From assembly GCA_018287875.1 (NCBI GenBank), contig JAGVVL010000013.1, forward strand, positions 2,356,001 through 2,420,000: 64,000 nt of DNA, in the 5' to 3' direction. Origin of the DNA: Nigrospora sphaerica. Taxonomy: Eukaryota > Ascomycota > Sordariomycetes > Amphisphaeriales > Apiosporaceae. Within the stretch, counting starts at the first letter, position 1. Every line of letters begins with the position of its first letter. The notes beneath the pieces were generated by a model, which saw only the letters and a program-made list of their open reading frames with translations, was not told where the DNA came from and ran no database searches. Both the position numbers and the translations under genes were made by a program. Of this stretch, positions 35,445-46,782 are shown in pieces.

Positions 35445-38210
35445 GGCGGTCTTCGTGCGTGTGCGTGTGTGTCGGGTGTGCGTACGCGTGCCGGGGAACG
35501 TGTGGCAGGCTCGTCAGTTTGGGGAGGAGGGAGGGGCTCCGCGTGGCCGAGCCGGATGCGCGATGTCGTCGTTATAACGGAGCTCTGCCTCTCTCTCGCA
35601 CTCACACACACACACTCTCTCTCTGGCTACTGTCGCTCCGGTGGGCTGGAAAATGTTCAATTGACGACGGGTCGGGTACGTTGAAGTGGGGCCGCGACCG
35701 CAAGGTTCCTACCAGCAATTGAGCTCCCGCTCGCCAGCCAATCGGGTTCATCTTTCAGCTGCATTCAGTACCTTCTTCACGGATGCCTCTATAGTGGGAT
35801 GGATGTGCTCGCCGCCATTACCAGTGCCCCGCGTCTAGAAATCAATTACACGGGGCCATTCCTTCCTGGAACGGCTCCCTCGAATTCCACCCATGTTTCC
35901 ATACCTTCACACCATCGTGGCAACATGCCCCCAGTGCTGCGGCCATGCCTCATCGCTCGCATAGCAAGTACTATGCAATTGCCCACAGCAGGGTCATTTT
36001 TCAACCATCCATCACGGCATACTTGTCGCCAGGTTTCCCCTATACGCCTTACCAGAGGACGGCTGATGTTCAGCCTTCGGTACTTGCCCACTGAGGTATC
36101 TTACCCAGGGCTGGCGCGGAACGGGCGCAGTACTGCGCTGGCGTTCCAGAGACCGAGCCAGCCTAGGTACTTTGGCTAGTGACGAGTCCGCCCCAACCGT
36201 AACTGCACGGGCATCCAGTCCTCGGGGTTGACGATGACGATAACCAAACAAATCCGAAAAATGCGAGCCCGCATGTGTTAGGCCACCCATACTGTGCTCC
36301 TCGGCACTGGCTCTGTTTTGCTTGTCGGGGCTTTCCCTTGCCGAGTCATTGATTGCCGCACAGAGACGCACAGCCAAGCAACATCAGCGACTGCTGGTTC
36401 TTGAGCTTTTGCACCTCACGCCGTGCTCTGCTCGAGACCCAGAAGGGATGAACGCAGGGGCGGGCAGTTAAAAAACGGCAAAGCCACGCCAAGCCCAACG
36501 CCGAGTCCCACCTGCATCTGGGCTGCTGTACATTATTTTCGGCTGTTCATGGTCGACCCTCCAACCTTTGCAGCTCTCGTTTCTGGCCTTGTAAGACGAC
36601 ATTGCCGACGTTTACTGTCCCTGTAGCCTTTGATTCGGTTGGGAAGGAGGCAAACGGGTCGGCGCAACTGTTGGCAATATTGTCGTGGGCACAAGTCCAC
36701 TTATCCACTTGGTCCTCAGATTGTCGCAAGTAGGCCAACGCAGCGTTGTCCTGTTGCCCGCGATCGGTGATGTGTGGCGCGGCCACGGTCGATGGTGGCG
36801 CATCTCATCACCAAAGCCGCAGCCCAGGAAACCCCATATCATTGCTACCTCGCTAGCTCATCGTCCATCTCTTCATTTCTGCCGCCCTTGGTGTTTTGCT
36901 TCGGTATACGCCGTCTTTTGGTTGAAATCGGCGCCGCGTTAGCAGCCGCGGATTGCAATTTTCCCGCATACTTCAGCTTCACGCCAGTGGTATACCCTAC
37001 GCGAACCTTGGTCGCCTATATTGCCTCTTCCAGCGCCCATCCCTCCTCCCGTCAATTCTTTAGTCTTCCGGGCCAGCCCAATCGTCTGGCCAACGAGAGA
37101 AGAGTGGCGTCCTGCACTTAAAACACTTACTGGTTGGCCAAGTAACCAGAGCCCCATCGATTATATCGGCTTGTATGCCTTGTTGATTGGTAGCACAGGC
37201 GGGCCGCATGTGAACAGACGGCGTGGGTGACGGAGCTAGCTGATGTCAACATATCGAAGCTTCCAAATCGTCGATACCAAAGCCACGAACCGGCAAGATG
37301 AGCTTGGTACCGAAGCCCCTCGGACGACGGGCCTCTAGATGCATACCCGACGTGCGAGGCCTTCAGACGCGCCAGACCTTCGGATAATTAGCTATTCCCA
37401 CGTGGTGACGCTGGATGGATCTCGCAGGTCCATCTTATCGCATTATCTAAGCTTATAGAGCGGGGCGGAACCCGTGCGAGACCAACCACAGACTGAGGCT
37501 GAAATGCTGCAGGGCAAAGTGGGGTGGAGAGCAAGAAACATGGGCAAGACGCCAGGGTCTTTTTTTTTGGCTCGTAGCCCGCTAGTCTTTTATTTTATTT
37601 TTTCCGTCCGCGGACTTGGACCCCCTTTCTGCCCAGACATCCATGTTCCGACTGGGCCGCCTTGGACCAGTCTAGACTAAGCGTCCATAGATCCATGACA
37701 GCGACAAGAAGCACGGCGAGATCCGCCCACCCACGCAATTTTTGCAACCAGCGCTTGCCCCGTTATTGTCGCGGCGAGATGGCCGCACTTGTTGCCACTG
37801 GCGCCGCCGGCACATCGGTGGGCTTGGTTGGACCCCCCACGGCCAGCGAGCACCGTGGTTGTCGGCGTTTCTCTAGCCCAGTCTCGTCGGTTTTGTTCTG
37901 ACCGTCTTGGTGCCATCGCTGGCTGCGGGTTTCTTCGACTTTGCCTCGGTGTTCGTATAAGCTTAGGTTCTTGTGAGCCTGCATAGTTACCCCAGCGAAT
38001 CTTCAGTACTCACTCTATCCAACTCCCCTGACACCACGGCTTCCCCTTCGTGTTCCGGAAGCTTTGTTAGCTCCCACTGACTCGAAGGCTGCTCACGAAC
38101 AGCTCTTCCGCTCACTCGCTGGTGGTGCCTTGCTCTTGCTGTCCCCAACCCCCGAGTCCTTCTTCCCCTCCGCCCCTTTTCCTCCAGTGCCGTCCGTCCG
38201 CTCCCCTCCG
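35445..38210. other. Intergenic region, 2.8 kb, no gene recognised
   Basis: Divergent space between the bL9m and SET-domain genes. A CA/CT microsatellite lies at about 35603-35626 and a T-rich stretch near 37560-37605. The short open frames show no family features. Confidence 0.5.
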
Positions 38211-39570
38211 ATGCCGTCTGACCCCTCCCCACCCTTCATCGTCAGCCCTCACCCGCTCAAGGGCCGGGCCGTGACGGCGACCCGGCATTTGCCTGCTAGC
38301 GCCCCCCTCCTCCTCACACCCCCCTGCGCTCTGTACACGCTACAGCGCGAGTACCGCCGCGAAGTGTGCGCGCGCTGCTTTGCCTACGACCGCGGCACCG
38401 ACTGGAAGACGCGCGTCGAGCTGCCGCGCGAGGGCAAGCAGAAGCAACCGCCGAGCCTGGGCCTGGTCTTCTGCACCGAGGCCTGCCGCGATGAGTGGAT
38501 CATCCACCAAGGGCCCCTGGGCCTGAAGGCGTGGAGGCTAGCGTGGGAGATCGGGAGTCGTCCCGCCGCTACCGCCGCCAGCGGCAGCAGCAGCAGCAAT
38601 CCACCCCCCGTCGTGACGAACCGTGAAGCTGATGACCGTAACCGAACCGCCGCCGCCGCCGGCCGTGCAAATGTGACGCCATCCGAGGCCCCGCCGGACC
38701 GCCCAGCCGCGGCCGAGATCGAAGCGGCCTGGGCCGGAGCCGAAGACGGCCTGGGCCGGAGGGTTCGGGAGATCCGCCTGCGCGAGCTCGACGCCGACGC
38801 CCCGGAGCCCACCAAGGCGGAGAAGAAACTCGTACAGCGGGCCAAGGACGCCAAGCCCGTGTCCGTAGAAGCCGCCTGGGCCATCGTCTCGGGCACCCTC
38901 ACCCACTACCGCAGCCACGCCGGCGCGGGCTCCGCCGACGAGGTCGACCAGTGGAAGGACGTGCTGCAGCTCAAGCACCACGAGCGGCCCTACGCGTCGC
39001 GCGACGAGATGAACGACTACATCAACACGTACCTATGCGTAAGTCCGGGGCCCCCTTCCGCTCCCCCGCCTCCCCCCCCCGTCCCCGCCGCGGCCGAGGC
39101 CCCGACCCTTCGCTTTCCCGTCCGCTGACCGCCCCTCGCGCCCGGCGCGCGTTCGGGAAAAACACCAACAGCTCCTGGCCCGCGTACCGGCGGCCCTGCT
39201 GCCGTCCCTGACGCCCGACGTCATCCAGACGCTGCAGAACGCGGCGGCGCACAACAGCTTCAGCATCCGCCCGGCGCTCGCGAGCGGCGCCTACAACGCC
39301 GAGTACCTCGGCTGGGGCCTCTGGACGACGGGCAGCATCTGGAACCACTCGTGCGCGCCCAACGTCGCCAAGGAGCGCGTCGGCGACCGCTGGGCCTTCC
39401 GCGTCGACCCCGCCGCCGCCGCCGGCGTCCCCGCCGCCGCCGAGCTCTGCATCAGCTACCTCGGCGGCGACGAGCGCGACCTCGCCGTCGCCGAACGCCG
39501 CCGCCGCCTCGCCGACGCCTGGGGCTTCGTGTGCCAGTGCGAAAAGTGCCTGGCCGAGGCCGCCCTGTAA
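38211..39570 (+). CDS. SET-domain protein, SMYD/SET5-like
   Basis: Two exons (38211-39038, 39172-39570) give 408 aa. An N-terminal SET portion (PLKGRAVTATRHLPASAPLL) is interrupted by a Cys-rich element (VCARCFAYDRG..VFCTEACRDEW) resembling a reduced MYND finger. A disordered Ala/Ser/Pro-rich spacer with acidic stretches follows. The second exon restores the SET core with SIWNHSCAPN, LCISYL and the post-SET cysteines VCQCEKC. This order is that of the SMYD family of lysine methyltransferases, which use S-adenosylmethionine; the substrate cannot be inferred. ATG 38211 is the first in-frame ATG; the frame stays open upstream without one. Confidence 0.85.
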
Positions 39571-39945
39571 CCCGCGGCCGAACGTCCACCCGACTGGGTG
39601 GGCCCGCCATGGACCGGCGCGGCCGGAGGTATACGCACGCGTCATGGAATCGGTAACAGGGGAGACGGCTTTGGGGCTTGGGGACGAAATATGGGAAGCA
39701 TCGACCCCCAAGGAAGGTACTTGGATAACGGGGTGGTAGACAGACCAGGGGCTGCACAAGTGACCAGGCCGAGGACCCGACTAACCCTCGTGCCACGGTC
39801 GAAGGAAGCCCATAGGGACGAACGAAAATAGTGTAATGAACTGACAAAAGGCTACCTACGCCAAATCAAGGTTCGCTACCCGAAACAACCAACGCCATTG
39901 GCTATGCAAGAAAAACCACGCCGCGAAACCGCCCGGGCTTCCCGC
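39571..39945. other. Short convergent intergenic region
   Basis: It lies between the 3' ends of the SET-domain gene and the PalI-like gene. Nothing is recognised. Confidence 0.6.
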
Positions 39946-40676
39946 TCAGGCCGACTTGGGAAAGTAGCCGCGGCGCTCCCTGCGGCCGCTACAGCACGTC
40001 AACATTAACAGGATGGTGGCGGGCACGAGCAGGGCGGTGCCGGCGAGGAGGGCCCAGGAGCCGACCTGATATTCGGCGCCGAGGCTACCGTTGCTGTCGG
40101 CATCGGCGGCGCGGCGGACGGCGGCGAAGTTGACAAAGTCGACGACGAGCACGGCGAGGGCGGCGCAGAAGGCGAGGGCCGACGTCAGCGTGGCCAGGGA
40201 GGCCGTAAAGAAGCCCGTGGCGAAGGAGAGGAGGAAGGCGAGGCCGGCGAGGCCGGCCGCCACGGGGTGCAGCACCATGACCTTGGTCAGCGACGCCATG
40301 GCGTCCCCGGCCAGCTCGTGGATCTGCACGCCGGCGTAGATGCTGCGGATGGCCGCGTCGGGCGCGTAGCCGATGCCGACGTCCGAGCAGGCGTAGTCGG
40401 ACGACCTGTGCGCGTGCCGGCGTTAGCAGGTGGGCAGGTCCCCGTCGTGGGCGCGGCGTTTCCGTGGAGGCGCTGCGTAACAAGGTAGGCAGGTACTTAC
40501 CCTACTTGGTGGCTGCAGTAGCCAAATGTGCCAAAGATGATTTCCCTCTGGCCGTTGGAGATGGAGCACAGCGACAGCGTCGTGGTCGGCGCCGTCACCG
40601 TCGTGACGATCAGCAAGCCCATGGCCGCCGCAAGGCACAAGGTGCCGATGTAGTGAAAGAATCTGCCGATGGCCAT
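39946..40676 (-). CDS. PalI/SUR7-family four-span membrane protein
   Basis: Two exons (40676-40501, 40405-39946) give 211 aa. The first membrane span (GTLCLAAAMGLLIVTTV) is followed by an extracellular loop with LSLCSISNGQREIIFGTFGY, typical of the Sur7/PalI superfamily. Three more hydrophobic segments come next (PVAAGLAGLAFLLSFATGFF, LTSALAFCAALAVLVVDFV, WALLAGTALLVPATILLML), then a short basic cytoplasmic tail. Relatives include Sur7/Pun1 proteins of the eisosome or cell wall integrity response and the pH-sensing protein PalI/Rim9. At this length it cannot be assigned to one of them. Confidence 0.85.
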
Positions 40677-41463
40677 GGTGGTGGATGGGGCAGAATCACT
40701 TGTAAGCTTGAAGCGTCTGCGTTGATGGAAGGTGATGAATAGCTGGACCAAATGCGGCACTTGGTCATGGCTCTCGGCGACCGACGACCCGGTTGTCTCT
40801 TATACCAGTCCACCCTCCCCGTCTTCGTCGTCGTAAACGTACCACGCGTTGTAGGGCGTGGCTGTGGTGCGAGTCATTCTCGGCACGGCTCAGCAGCAGC
40901 TCGTGCCGCGCCATGGACAGAAACGGCGCGGCCAGGTTGCAAGGCGCTGCTGGTGAGCGCGGCATGGCTCAAGTACCGACAGGGCTCATCCTTTCACCAG
41001 GCGCTCGCGCGCCATGTCAGCATGCGCGCGTCCCCGGCGGGAGGCGTCGCATGCCTCGCAATGACCACCGTGGAGGATGAACGGGCGTCATGCCGATCCT
41101 CGCGGCACAGCCTCGCTGGGACCAGCTGACCCCTCCGGGTTGGCTACTTAGTGCCGTCCCCGTCGTCGTCCTCTCCAGGCACACTCGGTGTCGGCGCACT
41201 CGTACTGGCTGCAAATGGTGCTACGGCCACGTGTGGCCCAGTCCTATTTACGGAGCAAGGAACAAGGAATAATGGGGGCGCTTTTTCAATTGGGCCATGT
41301 CCGTCGCAGATGCGTGTTGTCAACCCATCGGGCTTGTGATTTCGGGCCCGGGCAGCAGCTGTTTCTACGCCACCCACTTTGTTGCTGATTCATCATGTGT
41401 TTGGGCCTCCACTCCGCCAGGGCTTCCCAACGACCATTCACCGACAAATGATGGCCGGACGGG
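40677..41463. other. Intergenic region
   Basis: It lies between the PalI-like gene's start and the exonuclease gene's stop, both on the minus strand. No gene is supported. Confidence 0.6.
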
Positions 41464-42630
41464 TCACTCGGGCTGGACGAAATTTGCGGTTTCGTGCCGC
41501 TCCCGTCGAAGCGGCGCACTATCGCGACCGGAAGGATGCAGCTCTCCTCCGTGCAACGGCTTCGGCCACTTGAAGTCCTCCAGCTTCAGCCACTCTAGAC
41601 TTTCTTCCCACCAGGGGCTCAGCACCTTCGACCAGCCTGCCGGTTGGTAGTTTGCTTCCTGGGACTCGGCGACTCGGGCCAGTGTGGCTGTCTCCGCCTT
41701 TTGCCTCAGGGCCGGCGGCAGCAGGCCTAGGCTGTGGAACTTGCGCAGCCCGGCCAGGATTACGACGTCGCCCACGCAATAGGCCGCCATCTCGCTAGCC
41801 AGCGGGCGCACGTTGAAGACTTCCATTGAGCCGCCGGCTTCGGGCTTGGAGAGAAGCTGGCCGGCCGCCTTCGCGGCGGCCCACGTGGTCTTCTTGGACG
41901 ACTCGCCCAGCGTCCTATCCACGCAAGCGTCGAGGCTCAGGACGTGCAGCCGCGGCCAGCGGCCCCGCGCCTTCACGGCGTCCGTCACCTGGACGTCCTC
42001 GACGCCTTGGAGGCGGATGCCGAAGTGCGCGAACAACGCGTTGGAATCGTTGCGCACGTCGTAGAAGACCTTGGTGCGACGGTTCGTCTCGAGCACGTCC
42101 CGGAGGCTGCCGCCCCCCGAACCCCGCACGCTGAAGGCGGCAGCGCCGAGCTGGAAGACGTCGACAAGGAAGACCTCGTCCAGGGACTCGGCATAGAGGA
42201 CAATCAGAGACACAGAACCGAACCGGCCGAGACAGATCCCTTCCAGGTCGACGTAGAGCGGCTCCGCTTCGGGGACCGTCCGGGTCAGCAGATCCATCAT
42301 CTCCGCCACGGCCGCGGGCGTGTCGATGAAGTGGGTGGCGATGCCGTTAACGTCGACCGACGAGAAAAAGAGAGACGCCGCTCGCTTGGCGGTTTCCTCC
42401 TTCAGCACCTCGGTTCCCCCTCGCAGTGCCTCGGCCGCCGCCGCCGCCGCCGCGCTGGCCGAACTCGGGGCGGCGGCGGCGGCAGCAGCAGCAGCAGCAG
42501 TCGGCTCACGGCGGCGGGCGAGTCCGGCGACGCGCGTGCTGTGGCTGTGTGACCGTCGGGCGAGTGCGGGATACGCGCGCCCCGGGCGGCGGGCGCACCG
42601 TGAGAGCTGATGCCGGAGTGGGGAGATCAT
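41464..42630 (-). CDS. DEDDy-type 3'-5' exonuclease-domain protein
   Basis: A single exon of 388 aa starts at ATG 42630; the frame is open upstream but only from a non-ATG codon. The first 45 residues are Arg/Ser/His-rich and acid-free, consistent with a mitochondrial presequence, followed by two poly-alanine runs of ten and eight. The DnaQ-like exonuclease fold shows motif I LYVDLEGICLG (Asp128, Glu130), motif II VFYDVRNDSNALF (Asp195) and motif III YCVGD (Tyr284, Asp288), so all catalytic metal-binding residues look intact. The family trims RNA or DNA 3' ends; the substrate is unknown. The C-terminal 80 residues are Trp- and Lys-rich (WWEESLEWLKLEDFKWPKP). Confidence 0.85.
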   Translation of the reverse strand: MISPLRHQLSRCARRPGRAYPALARRSHSHSTRVAGLARRREPTAAAAAAAAAAPSSASAAAAAAAEALRGGTEVLKEETAKRAASLFFSSVDVNGIATHFIDTPAAVAEMMDLLTRTVPEAEPLYVDLEGICLGRFGSVSLIVLYAESLDEVFLVDVFQLGAAAFSVRGSGGGSLRDVLETNRRTKVFYDVRNDSNALFAHFGIRLQGVEDVQVTDAVKARGRWPRLHVLSLDACVDRTLGESSKKTTWAAAKAAGQLLSKPEAGGSMEVFNVRPLASEMAAYCVGDVVILAGLRKFHSLGLLPPALRQKAETATLARVAESQEANYQPAGWSKVLSPWWEESLEWLKLEDFKWPKPLHGGELHPSGRDSAPLRRERHETANFVQPE

Positions 42631-43115
42631 CAGGCTACTGGAGCATGATAGCACGGAATAGGAAGAACCCCCCGGGGCGAGCGAGGATGTAGAACCGCGG
42701 CCGTTGGTCTGTCGGCAAGCGAGGGTTTGAACGACGCAACTAAGGTTGGCCGGGCTTATGATTATCAGATGAACGGGTTCGGAGGGTTTGAACCGAATTT
42801 TGCGCTAGTCAGGTACCTTAGGTACTTCCCAAGTCCGTGTTTGCGCCACGTGCGTGTGGCTCACGCCCGATGTATGTACTTCGTACCTGCTGGGGTGGAC
42901 AAGGCCCGTGTCCCTGAAGGAGCATGGTCCTGCAAAGTATATGAAATCGTCGCATCTTGGTTTCTCGTTATCACAGCCATCTAGTTGTCCTATTTACGCC
43001 CTTGGGCGACACCAGATTAAAAGACAATTGAATCGTTTGTTTCCCGCTCTGTATTACCCGAGATTAGGCAGCTCTCCGTATCCTTGGTCGAGCCTTCCAC
43101 CTTTTTTTTTTTTTT
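42631..43115. other. Intergenic region
   Basis: No gene. A run of sixteen T at 43101-43116 overlaps the end of the next minus-strand gene and would read as poly-A just after its stop codon. Confidence 0.6.
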
Positions 43116-44363
43116 TCAGCACTTGGCTGCCGCCCAGCTCTCCATCTCGAAAGCGGCCAGCATGAAGGGGCCAGCACCCTTGAAATCGTTCGAGGCCAAC
43201 GGGACGTTGATGTAGTACTGTTGGGGCAGTCAGTAACGAGGCCACCGGGTTACTACGGAGAGGGGGGAAAAGGGTCTTCTTACCTCGTACGAACCGTTGC
43301 TCGACAGCGAGCCGACCTCGACGGTGCCCTCCCAGTTCAGCGTGCCGTCGGCGTTCACCTTGACGAAGCGGTCGAGGATGAGGTCGTAGGCCTTGCGCGC
43401 GACTCCGAGGTACTCGGCCTCGTCGAGGAGGCCGGCCCGGATGCCCTGCAGCCAGCCGGCGGTGAACATGGCGGTGGCGCTGCTCTCGATGTAGTTGCCC
43501 GGGGCGCCGGCGTAGGGCTCGTTCATGATGAGCCAGAAGCCGCCGGTGGCGGGGTCCTGGGCCTTCTTGAGGGCGGCGGCGAGCGTCGTGAAGTAGCCCG
43601 TCAGGCGGGCGCGGCCCGGGTGCGCGGCCGGGAAGGCGGCGAGCGTCTCGAGCAGCGACAGGAAGTACCAGCCGACGGCGCGGTCCCAGACGAGCGGCGC
43701 GGCGCCCGTGACGGGGTGCGCCCAGACGGCCTTCTTGCTCTCGTCGTAGCCGTGCGCCAGCAGACCCGACGTGGCGTTGCGCGTGTGCGCCTCGATGAGG
43801 TCGAACTGCAGCGCGATGTCGTCCCACGCCGTCGTGTTGGCGGCGTCGAACCGTTGCGTCCACTGCGCGTAGAAGGAGTCGGCCATGAAGATGCCGTCCA
43901 GCCACATCTGGTTGGGGTACGTCGGTTCCCGGTGCCAGAAGCCGCCCGAAGGCGTGCGCGGGTGCTGGTTCATCTGCCCGCGCACGATGTCGGCCGCCGA
44001 CTTGAAGCGCTCCTCGCCCGTGCGTTCGTACCAGTACAGGTACTGGTTGCCCATGCGGTAGTCGTCGAGCGAGTGGTAGTTGTACCGCCAGTTGGCGATG
44101 GTGCCGTTCTCGAGCACGATGGTGTCGATCTGGCTCTTGAGCCACGTCGCGACCGACTCGTTCTTGCTCAGCGCCAACGCCCTCTCGATGCCCAGGTACA
44201 GCGTCGCCGTCGTGTAGTGAAAATCCGACTTGACGCCCCGGCTGATGAACGAGTTGGCAAAGTGGGAGAGGACCCCGTCGCCCGACGCCGGCTCCGTCGC
44301 ACGACCGACGGCCGCCGACCGCGCCGTAGTGGCGGCCGCCGCGAGGAGCAGAGACAACTTCAT
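43116..44363 (-). CDS. Secreted GH105 unsaturated rhamnogalacturonyl hydrolase
   Basis: Two exons (44363-43284, 43217-43116) give 393 aa. MKLSLLLAAAATTARS is a signal peptide. The (alpha/alpha)6-barrel of GH105 is recognised from YHSLDDYRMGNQYLYWYERT, GGFWHREPTYPNQMWLDGIF (with the WLDG aspartate known as the general acid in the family), LVWDRAVGWYFLSLLE and ATGGFWLIMNEP. Several N-glycosylation sequons (NES, NGT, NTT, NAT, NGS) fit secretion. The enzyme removes the terminal unsaturated galacturonyl unit left by rhamnogalacturonan or pectate lyases, so it works late in pectin breakdown. The short second exon (33 residues) carries the conserved last helix. It pairs in function, not position, with the GH51 gene. 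Confidence 0.92.
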
Positions 44364-45579
44364 TGTGGACGGGGGTTCGGGGGAGAGGGGGAAGTGTTTG
44401 GCGAGAGGATGGGAGGTGGCCGAGGAGAGGCTCAACCCTCCCGCTCGAAGTCAACTTCATATAATGGCGCCAAGACAGCTTCGCGAATCGTGCGTGTCGC
44501 CCACCCCTTCAGGCATCCCGGAGGGGCTGGACACCGCATAGATGGGACGGCGAGGATTCCCCGTCTGGGCTTTCGGCGGCGCTTCTCGGCAAGGGGTATC
44601 CATCAAGGCGCCCGGTGCCATCATGGGCTGAGTGATCCCCCACACGTTTTCCCCCTGCCCTCATATAAAGTCGGCATAGTCAGATGCCTGAACGAGCCAG
44701 GTGCTGTCTGGTCGTAGTGTCCCATTGGTGGGAAAACCGATTGATAAAGGCCCTCCACAGTGTCCAGGCTATGCCAAGGGAGACGCCCAGTTGCCTCCAC
44801 GCCTTGGCACCTCGCTACGGTGGAGAGACGGCCAGGCTGGTTCGCCGCCGTTGGAGAAGCGTCGCGACCCCGGACGCCCCCGGGGACCAGGTAGACTAGA
44901 CTTTGTGCCTGGTATTGGGAATACTTTGTCTAAATACGGATTTTGGAATGATGGGTAGAACAAAGTTCTCAGTGTCTGTCTGATAGAGGAGCCCTCTCTT
45001 GAAGTGGCACGACGTAGCGCTGGAAGACTCCTTAGTGCTTACTAGTTTCCACCTTCCTCAATCTCCATCCCCGTTAAAGGCGTCCTGAGATTAAGCCAGA
45101 TTCCAGATAACCGATTGAGGTACAGTGGCGACGTTGTGGAAGAGGGACTGGCAGGGAGCTGACAGAGAGACGGTCCGTATTTCCAAGGCGAAGCTTTCAA
45201 TTTCTGTCTTCGGTGCCCACTCCCTTGTACTTTCTTGGCTGGAGACTTGCCCCAGCGCCGCTTTCCGGTTTCCAAATACCGTCGTGGGCACCACTCCAGC
45301 CAGGCGGTGACGGGGGTTTAAGTATTGCATGGTCGACTCCGGATAGAGGTCGGCTGGGAGGTAAGATTTCCGAGTCCCGTTACCGGCGCGTCGCATCACC
45401 GCTGCTACCTCCTAAGCGGCAAGCTTCCTTGGGAACCGCTATGCCGAGCACACGCACGTCCTCGCACCAGAAAAACAGGCGGCCCTGGAACGGCTAGTCC
45501 TGTGCCTGGCGCTCAGGGACGTTGGGCGGCCCCAGGTTGGGGATCCGGCGGAAAAGGTAGCGCCGCACGAAAGACGCCA
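44364..45579. other. Intergenic region upstream of GH105 gene
   Basis: No intact gene. A TATA-like ATTATATG (minus strand, about 44456-44463) lies about 95 bp upstream of the GH105 ATG. The part near 45000-45580 may be further decayed sequence of the HET relic, but I cannot align it. Confidence 0.45.
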
Positions 45580-46021
45580 TCACGACGATGGCAGATCACA
45601 GTCCAGGACGACGGCGGATAGGGCCTGCCAGTTCGCTCCCACAAGGCCCATAACTGGACGTCGCGCTGGTGCGAAGCTGGGAGACCCTCTCGCGCTGTGG
45701 TTGCCACCAGAGATTGGTAGTCCAGCCACCTCCTGGATGACACAGATGCGATTAAACCACGCGTACGAAAAGTGTGCTTTCCAAAACTCCTGCTCCGCCT
45801 CCACCGGGTCGGCCCACTGACATCGCCGACGACTCCCTGCTTCGGAGCCGGTACCGTCGCTGATTGATGCCAGCCGCATCGCAAATGCCATGGCTGGCTG
45901 TGTATCCCTCGTGCCGGGGCCAAGCCAAACCACCGATGTCGATAGCTTTTGTGTATATTTGTCGCATCGGCTACATCTGGACTCCCTTTTCGCCCTCGTC
46001 CTGCTGACTGGTGCAGAGCGT
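45580..46021 (-). pseudogene. HET-domain (heterokaryon incompatibility) gene relic
   Basis: Minus-strand pieces match the core of the fungal HET domain in the right order but not in one frame. SQQDEGEKGVQM is followed by a TAG stop at 45971-45973, then PMRQIYTKAIDI. A single-base frame shift near 45930 leads to VVWLGPGTRDTQPAM, and WFNRICVIQEVAG follows about 60 residues on. These are the conserved ...INQxDxxEKxxQ..MRxIYxxA..VxVWLG..W..R.WxxQE.. blocks. No start, N-terminal or C-terminal part is recognised, so this is a decayed fragment. Intact HET proteins act in non-self recognition during hyphal fusion. Confidence 0.65.
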
Positions 46022-46782
46022 CGGCTAATGTCGTTTAATGGCCGGGCCCGATAATGATCCCATCCTCGTCATAATTTACTATCGCATTTAGAGAATGGAC
46101 CCCCTCGGCTATACACGAAATGGCCTCGCGCGGCGGTGTGTAGTCAAAGGGAAGTGTGGACCATTGTATACTCCGTCTCCCGTCCTGTGTACCGCCGGAT
46201 CGATGTTATGGTGTCGTATGTATGTGTTGCCCATGTTGTTTTCGGCGGAGGATATGTCAGTCTTTCTAAAATGCAAGGTTTGATCCCCAGTTCGAAAAAC
46301 ATGAAGTATGAAATAGGGAGCGTATAAGACGATTACCACATTTATAAACTGAGGGAGTGAACTTAGATGGTAGTATGCCAGCCAGGAGCGAGGTATCAAT
46401 GGCATGGTTGGCAAAAAATCATGTAATATAGTTCCAACAAATAGGTACCAAGGTGAAGGCTAGCGGCGAGATCTGAACAGGAGACATAAGACTATATGCG
46501 TCATGACTTAGATGGTGTGCCGTTCGGCTAATGTGGATAACAGATGTTATTGAATGTTTGTCTTGATAGGCACTGTATCCTCGTATGTTCTCTTCAAGTG
46601 GTTAGTCAAGGTATTAGTCACCCTATGTAAAGATTAAATGCCCAAAGCCCCGGAGTGACAGGTGCTTGAGCATGTGACTGTTGTGGCTTGCCAGCAAAGA
46701 GACAGGTTCCCCATATAAACTCCGTCTAGTTAACACCTCCCAGCAACTTAGTTCAAGTTCGGCAGCCGATAAAGAGATGCCC
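46022..46782. other. AT-richer intergenic region
   Basis: No gene is supported. Base composition is visibly richer in A and T than the surrounding genes, which may reflect decayed repeat or pseudogene DNA. Confidence 0.45.

Noticed and set aside
43221..44717. A 498-codon plus-strand open frame
   Set aside because: It is antisense to the GH105 gene, whose motifs, signal peptide and splice sites are clear. High GC at third positions keeps the opposite strand open.
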